Source: Sisyra terminalis
Lineage: Eukaryota; Arthropoda; Insecta; Neuroptera; Sisyridae
DNA length: 64,000 nt
Assembly: GCA_958496175.1 (NCBI GenBank)
Contig: OY292278.1
Coordinates: forward strand, 32,054,001-32,118,000
Direction of reading: 5' to 3'
Every line of letters begins with the position of its first letter. The stretch's first letter is position 1. Below are positions 45,831-57,396 of this stretch, piece by piece. The notes under the pieces are model-generated. The model saw nothing but the letters and a program-made list of their open reading frames with translations. It searched no databases and had not been told where the DNA came from. The position numbers and the translations under genes were made by a program.

Positions 45831-46430
45831 ATAAGCATTGTCAATGAAAAAGTACCAAAATATGCGATAACGCTATAAAAATAGAAGTATATGCATTTGC
45901 ATATGCAAACATGCAAATCTTTATTTTTCCTATATAAAACCGGGTAAAATGAAAAAAACTGCGCAATTAAGTCATTTATTCAAATGGAACAAGAGTAAAA
46001 CATATCCAGAAACTTTAAACTAGGTATAGTTTGCCCAAAAAATAGCGTGATGTCGTAGTGAACTTATTCTAAAAATGAAAACAAAAATAGAAACGAAAAT
46101 TATTCAAAAAGTACCTGCTGAAACTTAACAAATTCAGGTATATTCAAAATTTATTCGCTATCAGAAAGGAGAATCTCTTGTTATTGCAATTAGTGTTGCC
46201 AAATGAAAGAAACTCAAAAATAATTTCAACATATATGTATTGTGGATATGATTATGTAACCAAAAATACATTTTTATAAATTTTCCAAATTTCATTAGTT
46301 TATGAACCGTGTAAAAGCGAAATCATATAAAACGAGTATCGTGTAAATTGGGAGATAGGTGTATATAGTTCTGATTCGAGTTGCGCAAAAGGAAATTATA
46401 TTTCCAAATTTTTTTTTAAAACTATTGTAA

Positions 46431-46611
46431 CCTACCGGTGGCCGTGTGGTCAAGGTGACCGCTTCAAAACTGGTAGGTGTTGAGTTCGATCCTTGTTTTG
46501 AGCAAATTTTCCAGTACTTCTCGAATACGGAGTTTTATCAATCAAAAATTACTATAGACCTTAGTAGCCTTAGTAGCTATAAAGCGACGGTAAATAACAA
46601 TTAAAAAAATG
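46431..46611 (+). repeat. tRNA-derived SINE, full-length copy
   Basis: Plus strand: CTACCGGTGGCCGTGTGGTC (A-box), then AAGGTGACCGCTTCAAAACT, B-box GAGTTCGATCC, tRNA-unrelated body, and tail TAAAGCGACGGTAAATAACA followed by A-rich sequence. Length about 181 bp. Confidence 0.8.
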
Positions 46612-48546
46612 TATAAAAATCGCTAAGAATCTTTGCGGTTATGGAGTGATTTTGAATAAATTTGGTTACAACTTCTATGTTTGCCAAATATTTATGGTAG
46701 AACTAATGGACACTTGGTTTGCTGATATTAATGAGAAAAATCAAGAGAAATAATTTCCCATTTTTATCACATAAATTAAACGAATTTTGCCTTGTTAAAC
46801 TTTAATAATCAGTTGAGAGGGGAGATGAGATATCTTGAGAAAAAAATTGACTATGATTTCTCAGTTGCACTCGAACCTTGCGGCCGTCTTGCTGTCTTTT
46901 TTGTTTAAAAATTTTCTTGTTAGTATATGATGATGCTGTCGCTGATAATATTAATAATAATAATTCGAAAATAACGAGATCTCACTCTTGGTTCATTCAT
47001 TACGAAAGTGGGAAGTCTGAATCACGATCGATGCTTGATCTTTCTCGATCCAGCTGCCTATAATGGACCAATTGGTGGAGCTTTAGTTTGGGTTTTCTCA
47101 AATTTTCATTGAAATGGTCAAGTTTTTACGAGGCGCATCGTTTTCAGTGCATTTCCTTGTATGAGTCGAGTGGAATGATATGAGGTGCTTGTACCTTCGG
47201 GATTTAATTTAAAGGAAAACGGGGAGGTTATGAACAACGGTTTCAGCTCGATAGTTAATAAAAAGGTATTGACAATATACAGTGGACGATCTATGTAGTC
47301 ACCATCTCATACTTTTGGTTTCAAATCGATAAATTCATTTGATTAAAAATTAATCAAATTGGGAATTATGGCAACTCGGGTTCTTGTTAATTGGTGTGAA
47401 AACCTTGCGAAAAATGGTATTTTTTGAGAAAGTGAAAAAATTTGCTGAATGTCGATAGTGAGAAATTAGATGCGCCACATTATTGGCTTTATTGGTGCAT
47501 CCCAAAGACTATACTTAACACAATCGTGACAGTATCTTCGATGAAGTATCCTCGCTACATAATTACAATGTTGGCAGCTTTGGTCATCTTTTTTTCTCAA
47601 ACTAGCCAAAGAGAATTTTTCTCTTCTTTTCTGTTCCGTCCGTCTTTTTTATTTCGTTCCTTTTTTTCTTCTTCTTCTTCTTCTTCATTTTATTTATACG
47701 CTTCTCAATATATCTTTATACTTACATTTATGCATTATGGTGCACTTGAAAGTTGAAACTTGCCTGTGTTTGTAAATAAATGTGCATTACATCGTCTTTT
47801 GCCCCTTCGACCAGCGATTCTTGCGTTATCGTGACAGAATTCTTCATTCCAGCGAAATCTTATAATAATTATATTAACTTTGATAATATTATATTTATTA
47901 TGGAAGAGTATTGGAAAAATGAAGTTGGCTAACGGGGCAGAATTGGCATGGCTCGGGGAACCAGGGACGGGAGATTAATAATACCGATCGATGAAAGATC
48001 GATGAGAATTTTCTAAAATAAATATTGGAGATAATTTACATTTTTTTATGTTTATTTTTTTGTTTGGTATTTAACTTTATAGCAATCTTATCGACTTGAA
48101 ATGATTATTAAATTAAAGAGTATTTATTGAACGTGAATAAGAAACCTTTAAAGAGTATTATTTCAATAATTGATCAAATCTTCTTAAATTGAATATTTAA
48201 GCTTTTCTTATTTTAGTCAAAATGGTACTTATTGACTCAATTTATTAAATTAACCATATCTACTTTTTGGTTTTCTTTTATAGGCATTAAATAGGTATGC
48301 AAACGAAATTTATGACAAGATAATTGAGTGATAAACTGATGTTTTTATTTTTTAATGAGCAATACCACATTTTTTTTTAATGCCATTTTTTTATTTTTTT
48401 TTGGTATAAATATAAATACTTTTGTTGTACAAATAACAAGACGATTTGTCCAACACCAATAAATTCTTCATAATGAAGGTTAATTGGAAAAAAAACTACA
48501 GTTCCAGATTAAGTGCCTTTTTCGCCGTAAACTTACTTAATCTATG
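46612..48546. other. Intergenic; relatively complex, no gene recognised
   Basis: 46860-47340 and 47800-48010 are less AT-rich than the surroundings and hold several CGATCGAT/ATCGAT words (about 47030 and 47985-48005). ORFs at 46878 and 47442 are not recognisable, the latter ending in a (TTC)n-encoded Ser run. Could be regulatory or 5' exon sequence of a gene outside the window. Confidence 0.35.
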
Positions 48547-48548
48547 TA

Positions 48549-49461
48549 GGGGAACCTGGGGCGGAACGAGGTACCTAAACTTTAATTACAATTTACGAGA
48601 AGTTTAACGAAACAATCTCATTGTTTTGTAGTTTATTTACTTATTTAATTCATTTTCTACAAATAAAAAAGGTTTTATTGATTTAAATTAATAATTAATA
48701 TTGAAAAGTTTGGTTTCAAGAAAAAAATGGAAATTTCCCATTCTGCCCCATCCCCTGGGACACAATGGGAAATGAGCCTGGAGCGCAATGGGATTCTTGT
48801 TATTGGCATAGTTCGCAGATGAAGACACTGCCATCATCGTGCTTAACCCAGCACATGCCAAATGTGCCTATTTTTGGCAAATACTGCAGGAACACCAGCT
48901 TTCATTAGATTTGGAGTATAAATCCTGACAGTATAAGCAGATTACCTCTGCATCTTCCGACCTTTCTTATATATGGACTATCGGCTAGTTTTCCTTATAT
49001 ATGTACGCACTATCTGCTGATAAAATAAAAATGTCTATCTGAATGGGAAATACTATCTAAATGGTATATCCCATTCCGCCCCACCTATTGTGCCCCAAAG
49101 CACCTTTCATAGAAGCATGACTATTATGGCAGGATATATTGGTTATATTTGAATTATCACTAGGCTTTTAGTTAGTCAACAGTATGTGTAAACAAACATG
49201 TCATGTTAATATTCAAACAAAAAATAGTATATAGTATAATTACCTTAGTGTTATTTTGCAAAAATTAGAATTCGGAAACATTTATTTCGAATTTTGATAA
49301 AAATAAAAACAACTGCAGTCTTTACTGGCGAGAGCCACTTCTTATAATGCAGCACAGTTAATTGAACAATGAGTATGATTTTTACGCGTTTTTGTCACCT
49401 GTAGCAAGCGCTAATTCCATTTCCCATCCCGCCCCGGTACCCCATTCCGCCCCATGTTCCC
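48549..49461. mobile_element. TA-flanked element with GGGGCGGAA-rich ends
   Basis: Left end GGGGAACCTGGGGCGGAAC, right end in inverse GGGAACATGGGGCGGAATG; exact TA flanks at 48547-48548 and 49462-49463. CCATTCCGCCCC or its inverse recurs several times inside. A minus-strand remnant near 48830-48890 reads FGMCWVKHDDGSVFICELC, suggesting a lost C-terminal Cys motif. TA target suggests the Tc1/mariner/pogo group, but this is not proven. Confidence 0.7.
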
Positions 49462-49464
49462 TAC

Positions 49465-50084
49465 AATATGCGTAAAATCGTTTGTCCTGACTGGCTAATG
49501 GATCAACGCACAGCCTAAACCGCTGATCGTAGAGACGTGAAATTTGGGAGGTGTATTTCTTATGTGATGTAGGCATCCGATGAAAATGAATTTTTGTCAA
49601 TTTCTCCCCTAAAAGAGTGAAAATGGATGACAAAGTTTGTATGAAATAACGTGGGCCTGATAAACAATGGAAATTTCAAATTTAATAATCAAAATTCCAT
49701 TTACAATGAAACACTACACGATTTTAAAAATGGCATAGCTTTTTATTTGTTTGTTGGAATTTGTAATAGACACTTTGTTGATATCGTACAAAGGCCAGAA
49801 TTCCAGAATAAATATCTGGACACTTTGCTACATACGGATTATGTTATATACTATATCCACATCTTGTGGAGTTCCTTAATACACTTAATCCATCTGGTTT
49901 TCCGTCTTTTCCGTCGAAAATCAGTGGTTGAAGCCTAGGGCGGCAAATTTGGCCTAAAATTTCGCTAACCACAGGAAAAGTTGATGTAACAACAGCGTTA
50001 GAGCATAAACTGCGATTCCATTGATAGAATAAAAGTAATTAATATGATTGCGAAATAGGGTATCGAATTTTAGAGGTCAGTAGG
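49465..50084. other. Probable Helitron-derived debris
   Basis: An open stretch at 49651-49938 precedes the helicase relic in the same direction, but I do not recognise its product. Confidence 0.3.
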
Positions 50085-50405
50085 GGCTGAAAGTGGGTGC
50101 TCCAGTAATGCCACTACGAAATCTCATTCCACCAAAGTTATGCAATCAAACCAGATTACGTGTGAAATTGTTGTATTAAAACTTGGTAGAGACCGTTATA
50201 CATGAATCAGGGTTCACGCATACCACTTATACCGTCCGAGTATCTATTCGAATTTAAAAGATGGCAGTTCCTCTTAAGTTGTGTTTCGCCATAACAATAA
50301 ATAAAGCAAAGGGTCAATCATTGAAAACAGGAGGAATTAATTTGAGGGGCAGTCCATTCCTTCCTAAATAACCAGGTTTATGTGGTCTGCTTGAAAGTGA
50401 GTTTA
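50085..50405 (+). pseudogene. Decayed Helitron Pif1-like helicase C-terminus
   Basis: Across several frames: VGAPVMPLRNLIPPKLCNQT then RLRVK, followed by IPLIPSEYLFEFK and FAITINKAKGQSLKTGGINL. These are the ordered C-terminal motifs of Helitron/Pif1 helicases (GAPVMLLRNL..PPKLCNGTRL; TINKAQGQTL). Stops and shifts make it non-functional. It shows an autonomous Helitron once inserted here. Confidence 0.75.
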
Positions 50406-52800
50406 TATAGCGACTAGGTGATAGCACCTGAAGGATAAAGCTGGAATTTCGTATATAAAGAGATAATTTAAATGAGTACTTTTTATATTAAGATATTTCG
50501 ATTAAGTATTTATGAATATACTGTCCCAAAACCAATTATGCAATAACATAGATGACATATACTATTCGTTATAATAAGTATAATCACAAGAAAAATATGT
50601 AAACATTATTGAATTTTTACTCAATAGAAGTTAGTAAAAAATATATTCAAAAATGCAATAAACCATACGTTGAGCATACGTTGAGGAATCTCGCCTAGAA
50701 ATGAATCTTGTCTGAGCGAAAATTTAAACAATAATTTTGATAAATTTAAAAACAAATAGTGCAATGATCCTTAATTTTTGTAGTGAGTTATTTATCTCGT
50801 AAAAATAATACCCCAGGAAGCAAAACAAAAAATGAGAGTGGTAATGAAATTTTTACTGGATTATGGGATTATTTAGTATGTATGTATATGAAAATCTTAT
50901 AAAAATGATTTACAACTATCAACATGTATAGGTTTTTCACATTAAAAAAATTATATTTCGATAGTAAAGCTTAATTTAAAAAAAATGACAACATAACACT
51001 TTATAGCTTGGTCAAAAAATTTCCACTTAATTTTGTAGGTAGCATATCCGGGTCAATTTAAACCTTTTCCAATTCATTATCGTATATCTAACTCTTTCCA
51101 AATCAAATATAACCATTTTCAGTTCACATGAAACCCTTTCTATAGCATTTGGAGCTCCTTCTAACTGTAAAAACTTCCAATTAATACCCATTTAATTTAA
51201 AAAAACAATCTACATATAATTTGGAAAAGGCGCAAATAAACCTGAAATTGTCTTATATACCTAATGTATAATTTACTCCATAATTTTTTTTATCAACACC
51301 TCAATACTAAGCCATTGCTATCCTTGAAAGTTTTCCTCTTCTTTTCCGGCATTTTCCTTTATTATAAGCTCGCCACTAAGGCCATCCACTAATCTCTTGT
51401 TTCCATTCTCCTTTTTTAGATCATATAGGTGCATATAGGTTTCCCATCTTAAAGTTGGACTTCCTTTACGTCTCTTTCAGGGGGTTTTCATTTTAATACC
51501 TTTGCCAATTATCGAATGAAGAAAAACCTGAAAACAACTTTTTTATTTGCCTACCCAAATCTAGCGTTTCCATTTTCCAGGTATTTCTCCCCAGTTATGA
51601 TCAACTCTTTTCCAAAGCAACTCGAAATTTGCGAGGAATAACTTCTTTTTATTATTATTAATTTTATTATTTATTATTAGCCAAAAACTGTTGAAACGCG
51701 TCGTAAGAAAGAAAAAATTGAGTCATAAGACATATATTATTACCCAATAATTAATGACTTGGAAATAAATAAAATATTTATCAATGTTAAAGCTTTGGAA
51801 AGAGTTTTATGTAACTTATAAGTGGTTTCATTCCAATAGCAATGGAAAATATTAAAATGATTTTGAAAATATATGTACAATATCGGTACATTGTATAAAA
51901 TAATGAAATTATAGAATTAATGTTTCCAAATTTCCAATATTTAAAGTTTTTATTATGAATTTTTTAATTTAATTTGTAGGTATATTTAATTAAAGGAGCT
52001 ATTTTTTAGGTATAGTCATACACAGAGATACTTTTTTAAGGGTCCTTTATTATTATGAAACGCTTTCTATAGCATTTGTAACACCTTCCAACTCAATTAT
52101 TTCCCATTTAATTTAAAAATGCTAAAAAATGCTTTATATACAAAGTAAAACAATCTACGTATAATTTGGAAAAGGTGTAAATAAACTTGAAAATGTCTTA
52201 TATAATGTGTAGTAACTTTATTCCGTATTTTTATATTGATTATAAATTACTACTTCAAATCATTTCCTAAGGATTTAAGTCATTGGAATTCCGACGAGTT
52301 TGGTATTTAAAAAGTAATGGAAAGTTTTGGGTGTTAAAGTAAGTACCTACTTAGGAATCTTCTGGAGCTCGGTATTGAAAATATGATACAAAGACTGTAA
52401 ATTAAAAATTATTAACCAATTAGCGAAAAAATTAATAATTTATTCCGTTGCCTCCCCATTTAAATTAATCGATCGCTTAAATTTGAAAAATAACGATTTA
52501 AAGACCAATTTAAATCAATTTTCCAAATGCCTGTGTTAATCAATCAAAATGCATCTTCGTTGCTCTTAAGGGTGGTCCATTTGAAGAGATTTATATTTAA
52601 TTGGCTGCTGTCTAAAATTGATTGATTGACCATTGAATTAATACAATTGAAATAACGGAACTGGAAAGTTATAAAAAAAAACTCTGTAATTTTAGAAATA
52701 TTAGGTATCAATGTAGGTATGTACCTACGTAAAGGTATATACCGAAGCATCAAATTTAAAGTATTTATATGAATAAAAACGCGCCACATTGGCAAAAAGA
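50406..52800. other. AT-rich intergenic with internal direct repeat
   Basis: 51140-51250 and 52065-52190 share CTTTCTATAGCATTTG, CCCATTTAATTTAAAAA and ATAATTTGGAAAAGG in the same order and orientation. 51055-51200 shows a degenerate CTTTTCCAAnT motif every 20-25 bp. 51681-51735 repeats 19441-19505. No gene seen. Confidence 0.45.
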
Positions 52801-53159
52801 CTGATGACGATATCAAACATCTTTGACACAGCAAGCGATCGTATTAATCAACACCTTCAGTTGTTATATTGTGCCAAACAAAAACCAAAAGCGGAAACAA
52901 AAGAGAAACGAAACAAAAGTCTAAAAATGGAGAGTTCAGATGTTTTTTTTTCTGCGCCCCATATGGGTACTATGGGTACTACGGTGAAATTATATGAATT
53001 GACTCAGGACAATTACTCAACTCGTAATCAGTAACTCTATGATGAATTTTATTATATTTTTTCCACTTCTCTTTGGTGTATCTGTGGAACGAAAAGAAAA
53101 TGTTTTATTTAAAGTAAAAATGACGATATTTTCTTGTTTCAATAACACGATCACGATCT

Positions 53160-53770
53160 AGAGATCGATAAGAGAAAATAATAGCAATCAAAATCTTGTT
53201 ATGTATCTGCATCAAATTTATCGGTCCGATCAGATCGATCTCATATCGATCGATCATTCACTCACTAAATTGTTAAAGAAATGATTTTTTTTTGTGAAGG
53301 CAAATATGAAATGAAGACACCGCGTGGCTGCGCCACGTGGGGAGAGAAGTGGCGGCGGGAAGAAAAATGAGGGGGAGGGCGACGGAAAGTAATTGTAATT
53401 GATTTCCGTAGTTAATGATATGATATTAATAAATTTACATGGGTCGCATTATCGATTAAATTACAATAATTATTTTATATTGATATTTTTGAGGTTAGTC
53501 TCGTTCCGTTTCGTTTCGATCGTTAAAATGTTATTATTATTGATATTATATGGTCTTTATATTCAGTATGATTTGATTGAAGGAGAGAAAGAGAATGAAT
53601 GAGTAGAAATAAAAAGTAAAAAGAAAATATATTAAGATGATAAATTGATTTAAATTGTATCGATCATTAATCAAATGAAATTGATCCATTCAGCACCAAC
53701 GTCGTGAATTCATTATTTCGTTCCTAATGGATGAAAAACAAAGCGCGTTTATGATTTATCGATATCAATT
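53160..53770. promoter_or_regulatory. ATCGAT cluster with GC-rich island; candidate regulatory region
   Basis: Seven ATCGAT hexamers start at 53164, 53234, 53245, 53249, 53451, 53659 and 53758; the last lies in a perfect DREF-type TATCGATA (53757-53764). A GC-rich patch at 53322-53392 includes the hairpin CGTGGCTGCGCCACG and a CACGTG E-box. Such features mark insect core promoters or insulators; no attached gene was found. Confidence 0.4.
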
Positions 53771-54013
53771 TGTAGTAGTTTCAGCCTAAAATTTATTTTT
53801 AAAAGGAATTCTTATTAATATGGAGCTAACTGAATACAACTTTAAGCCAAATAAGGAATACGAATTTGCTTTATATTCCCTACAAGTAGATCGTGCGAGC
53901 ACCAATCCATAAACGTATTTACGAACATTTATCGAAATATTAAAATTGAATTTACAATTTTTTTTTCTTTGAATTGATTTAAAACCTAAATCATTCAAAC
54001 AATATACAAAAAA

Positions 54014-54240
54014 AGGGTTAATGTCTCTTTTAGATCGGTCAAAAGTTGGCAACGTTGCATTTGGTACTTTGTTTTTAAATTGATTCGCGAGTAAATCAGG
54101 TCATAATGAAAATTTACCACTTAAAGAGGAAATTATACGATGTTAGAATTGAATTAACAATAAAATCACAAATAGAATAAAAAACAAAATGGAAAATGCA
54201 ACGTTGCCAGATTTAACCGTCCCGAAAGGGAGCTGAGCCC
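54014..54240. mobile_element. MITE, GGCTCAAGTCCC family
   Basis: Right end in inverse GGGCTCAGCTCCCTTTCGG, then GGTTAAATCTGGCAACGTTG; left end is a degraded counterpart with GTTGGCAACGTTGCATTT. About 227 bp. Confidence 0.65.
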
Positions 54241-54689
54241 AAAAAAGGATATATCCCAAAATATCATTACTGTCGGTATATACTTTTTTATTGACTGCTG
54301 AAGTGATTTTTCTCGGTGACGTAGTATACGTTTTTGCCGCCCGAAGTCTATCGAAAATTAGCCACTCCTTATTTTTATCATTAGTCAAGAAAATTGGCGA
54401 AAAATCAAATACCTTTAAATCATTTATTTATTTTAAAACGCACTTTTCTTGTTTTTCTCAAAGCAAAATCTTTTATGAAATTATCAATGAAAATATGCAC
54501 AACCTTGCATTTATCACACTACGCTACTGATTTTCTCTTTATGGTTTAAGAAAATAAAGAAAAATAAGTAAATAAAAACCAAAGGGAGGGTGTAGAAGAC
54601 AGAGAAAAATTCTTTCGGTTTTATGATTATATATTTTGGAAATTTTCACATTATGCGTCTATCTATTGGCCAGAATTAAAGTTATGTCA

Positions 54690-55483
54690 TCTATCTATTA
54701 TTATAAAGAGGAAAGATTTGATTGTTTGCTTGCTTTGAATAGGCTCCGAAACTACTTGACCGATTTGAAAAATTCTTTCACTGTTGGGAAACTACACTAT
54801 TTCCGGTGGACATAGGCTATATAAAATTTTCAAAAAAGTTAGGGATCCATACTAAAACTCCAATAATGTAACCCAAGGTCTAAAAAAATTACCAAAAAAG
54901 ATTCTTTTATCGCGTGCGCTGCGAAAACTATTGGTTATAGAACAAAATAATGTATTACAATTTTGAAGAACATATCATAATCAACAAAAAATAGACCGAC
55001 AGCATATGTCTAACTAAAATAGTTATGTCACAATAAGTGTTTTTTCATTTTAAAAAATATATATAAATGCCACCGTTATAAAAGCTCTTTTATTTATACT
55101 TTAGGATTAATCTTTATCAAAATAAATGACTTCATATTTAAGTTTGCTTCAATACCATTATATAACTTTTTCAGTTATTCAATTTGAACATTCCATTCGA
55201 AAGATATCGCTCGGTTAGACGGCACTATAGTAAAGAACGGAACATCCGAATTTAATTTTTTGAAAATTAATTGATTATTACATCGAACAATTTTATTCTT
55301 TGCAACAGTTTATTAAATATGTCTTTTTAAAGTTGACAAAATAGTGTTTTTAAGTATGATTATGTTTTTCGTAAAAGAAATAAGAAAAATAAAAATTTTC
55401 ATATACCACTATAAATGGCAAATTTGAAGAGAAAACACAACCTACACCTACGTTACGCAGACGAAGTTGCGGGGATCAGCTAG
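54690..55483 (+). mobile_element. Non-autonomous Helitron
   Basis: Starts TCTATCTATTATTATAAAG and ends GGGGATCAGCTAG. The 3' hairpin CGCA-GACGAAGT-TGCG precedes CTAG. It sits between A (54689) and T (55484) with no target duplication, the Helitron signature. 794 bp, non-coding. Second copy at 57691-58639. Confidence 0.88.
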
Positions 55484-56412
55484 TTCCTCATATAGTCCTC
55501 CAACAGCTTAAAACTTATTTAAACACATACCTAAACACTTATATACAACTTATATACAAAAACTTATATAACACATATAAACAGTAAACACTTAGCTAAA
55601 CTCGAAAATTATAAAAAGGAAATAATAAGGAAAACTTTCTGTAATTAAAACAAGAATGAGAATATATTCAGACCTTCTTTGCTTAACATATAGTAAGGCC
55701 TATAAAGTCTACACTTTTTTACAGGTAAATATTTTTTTTTTTTTGAACACCTGGCTTTTACCACTGATTTAGTCTGCAAGTTTCCGCAGTATTAAATCCG
55801 ACCCTGACCAAATAACAGGTGCTTTTAATTAAAACATTTATCAGCTTATGACCCTAAAAATATTTTTGCGATTATCATACAATGCAGGAAAGTTTTCAAT
55901 TGAGCTTTCAAAGCTTCCAGCTATTTTTTTCCCATCGTTGAAGCTTTGAAAAAATTAGAAAATTTTCTTAAGATTTTTTGAAAACCTCAAATTTTTTTGG
56001 GGTTGCCCAGTAATTCTAATTTGCATGCTTAAAGAAGAAATATATTTTTCATATTAGCGTTAACTTTTAATAATATTCTGACGATATGATTACGATTAAA
56101 ATCATAATAATTTTTCTCCAAATGATTCAATTAGCCCAATGGATTTAATTTCAATATATTAGCTTAATCGTCCCGTTTATATCAGAATAAAAAAACGGAT
56201 TAGCTTACCCACAAAATAGTCAATTAGTTTAGAAACAAATTTTGTCATGTAATAATTATTATAATATGCGAAAATACCTAATTACTATATTATAGAACCA
56301 CAAGTTTGGTTTCGATTGAAATGAACAACACAAAATCAATAAAGCAAAATAAATTAGTCAAAACTTTGTAGGTATCTTTTACTATTGTAACTAGGCAAAA
56401 TATATCTTACTA
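55484..56412. other. Intergenic; nothing recognised
   Basis: AT-rich with poly-T and repeated ACACTTATATACAAC words near 55525-55580. No gene seen. Confidence 0.4.
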
Positions 56413-56555
56413 GTAACTACTCGTGAAATATTCATACGCAATACTAACAATTAGCTTGGTAATTGAATGAAATTGAAACAAATGACAACAATCGGTTAGT
56501 TCAAATTTGAGGCTAATTAGTTAGGTTGAGAAAAGATTAATTATATTTGACTTTT
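56413..56555 (-). repeat. Dispersed 150-bp repeat, third copy
   Basis: Reverse complement of the 9447-9600 family: ACTACTCGTGAAATATTC at one end, TCAAATTTGAG in the middle. Confidence 0.55.
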
Positions 56556-57396
56556 GCTAACAAAATAAAAAAAGATATACAAATTAAAAATATTTGATAA
56601 GGTAGTTTCAAATAAATCTTTATAATTCTTCCCAAACAATACATTTGAATGTATAATTTATATGAGGTAAGCATATACACAATGTTATATTTAATATCTT
56701 ATATAGATAATAATATTTCATTAATAAAAAATTTAAAAAAAAACATCTAGTAGCGAAATGGTTTTTGATCACACTGATAGCATTCATGCACTCATACAAA
56801 CTACCATTAAACTCAATACAAACATAAGTATCACTATTCAATTATTTCTCTTTGCTTTTTAAACAATTAATTAATAAAATTTGCCTACAATAATTAATTA
56901 CTTTAAGCACCTAATTGTTTTTGAAAACAATGTTTGTAGGAATTAAAAAAAATATATTTGAAATTTACATGAAACATGGAGAGAAGTTGGTGTAATTGAG
57001 CTGATTAGTGCTTAGACAAAAGCTCATTACTCACATGACAATACCTTACACGACAAAATCTCATTAATATAGATATTTTACATTGTTTCTATTTACCATT
57101 AGTACACAGGTAAATACTTCGTCAAATTGATTGTAAAAATAAATAAACATTTGCAGTTTTTAACATAACTTATCTCTGTACTTCTTAGTTATTGTTCATT
57201 TGTAACTTTCCGATATTAAACGATCAATAACTTTCAGTAATTTTCTTACTTATTGTAATTCTTTGTTAGTCGGTAGAAAACAAAGCTTAAAATAATAAGA
57301 TATAATACAACTTTATGAAAACCATTGAAAGTCACGAAATCAATTGTTACATTACATTAGTACTTTTCCAATTTTTAATCTTATGGTATATACCTA
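56556..57396. other. Intergenic; nothing recognised
   Basis: AT-rich sequence without gene or repeat that I can name. Confidence 0.4.

Noticed and set aside
46431..46511. tRNA gene
   Set aside because: A- and B-box-like heads occur in a SINE with an unrelated body and A-rich tail, and do not close into an acceptor stem.
47442..47756. 104-codon ORF
   Set aside because: Its C-terminal half is a Ser/Phe run encoded by a TTC/TCT tract; no similarity recognised.
49382..49633. 83-codon minus-strand ORF
   Set aside because: Its first and last parts straddle the border of the G-rich TA-flanked element and encode low-complexity text from the terminal repeats; not a gene.
52789..53034. ORF with NIFDTASDRINQHLQLLY
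   Set aside because: No recognised family and starts at TTG; the internal ATG at 52804 has no further support. Could be a 5' exon, but I cannot support it.
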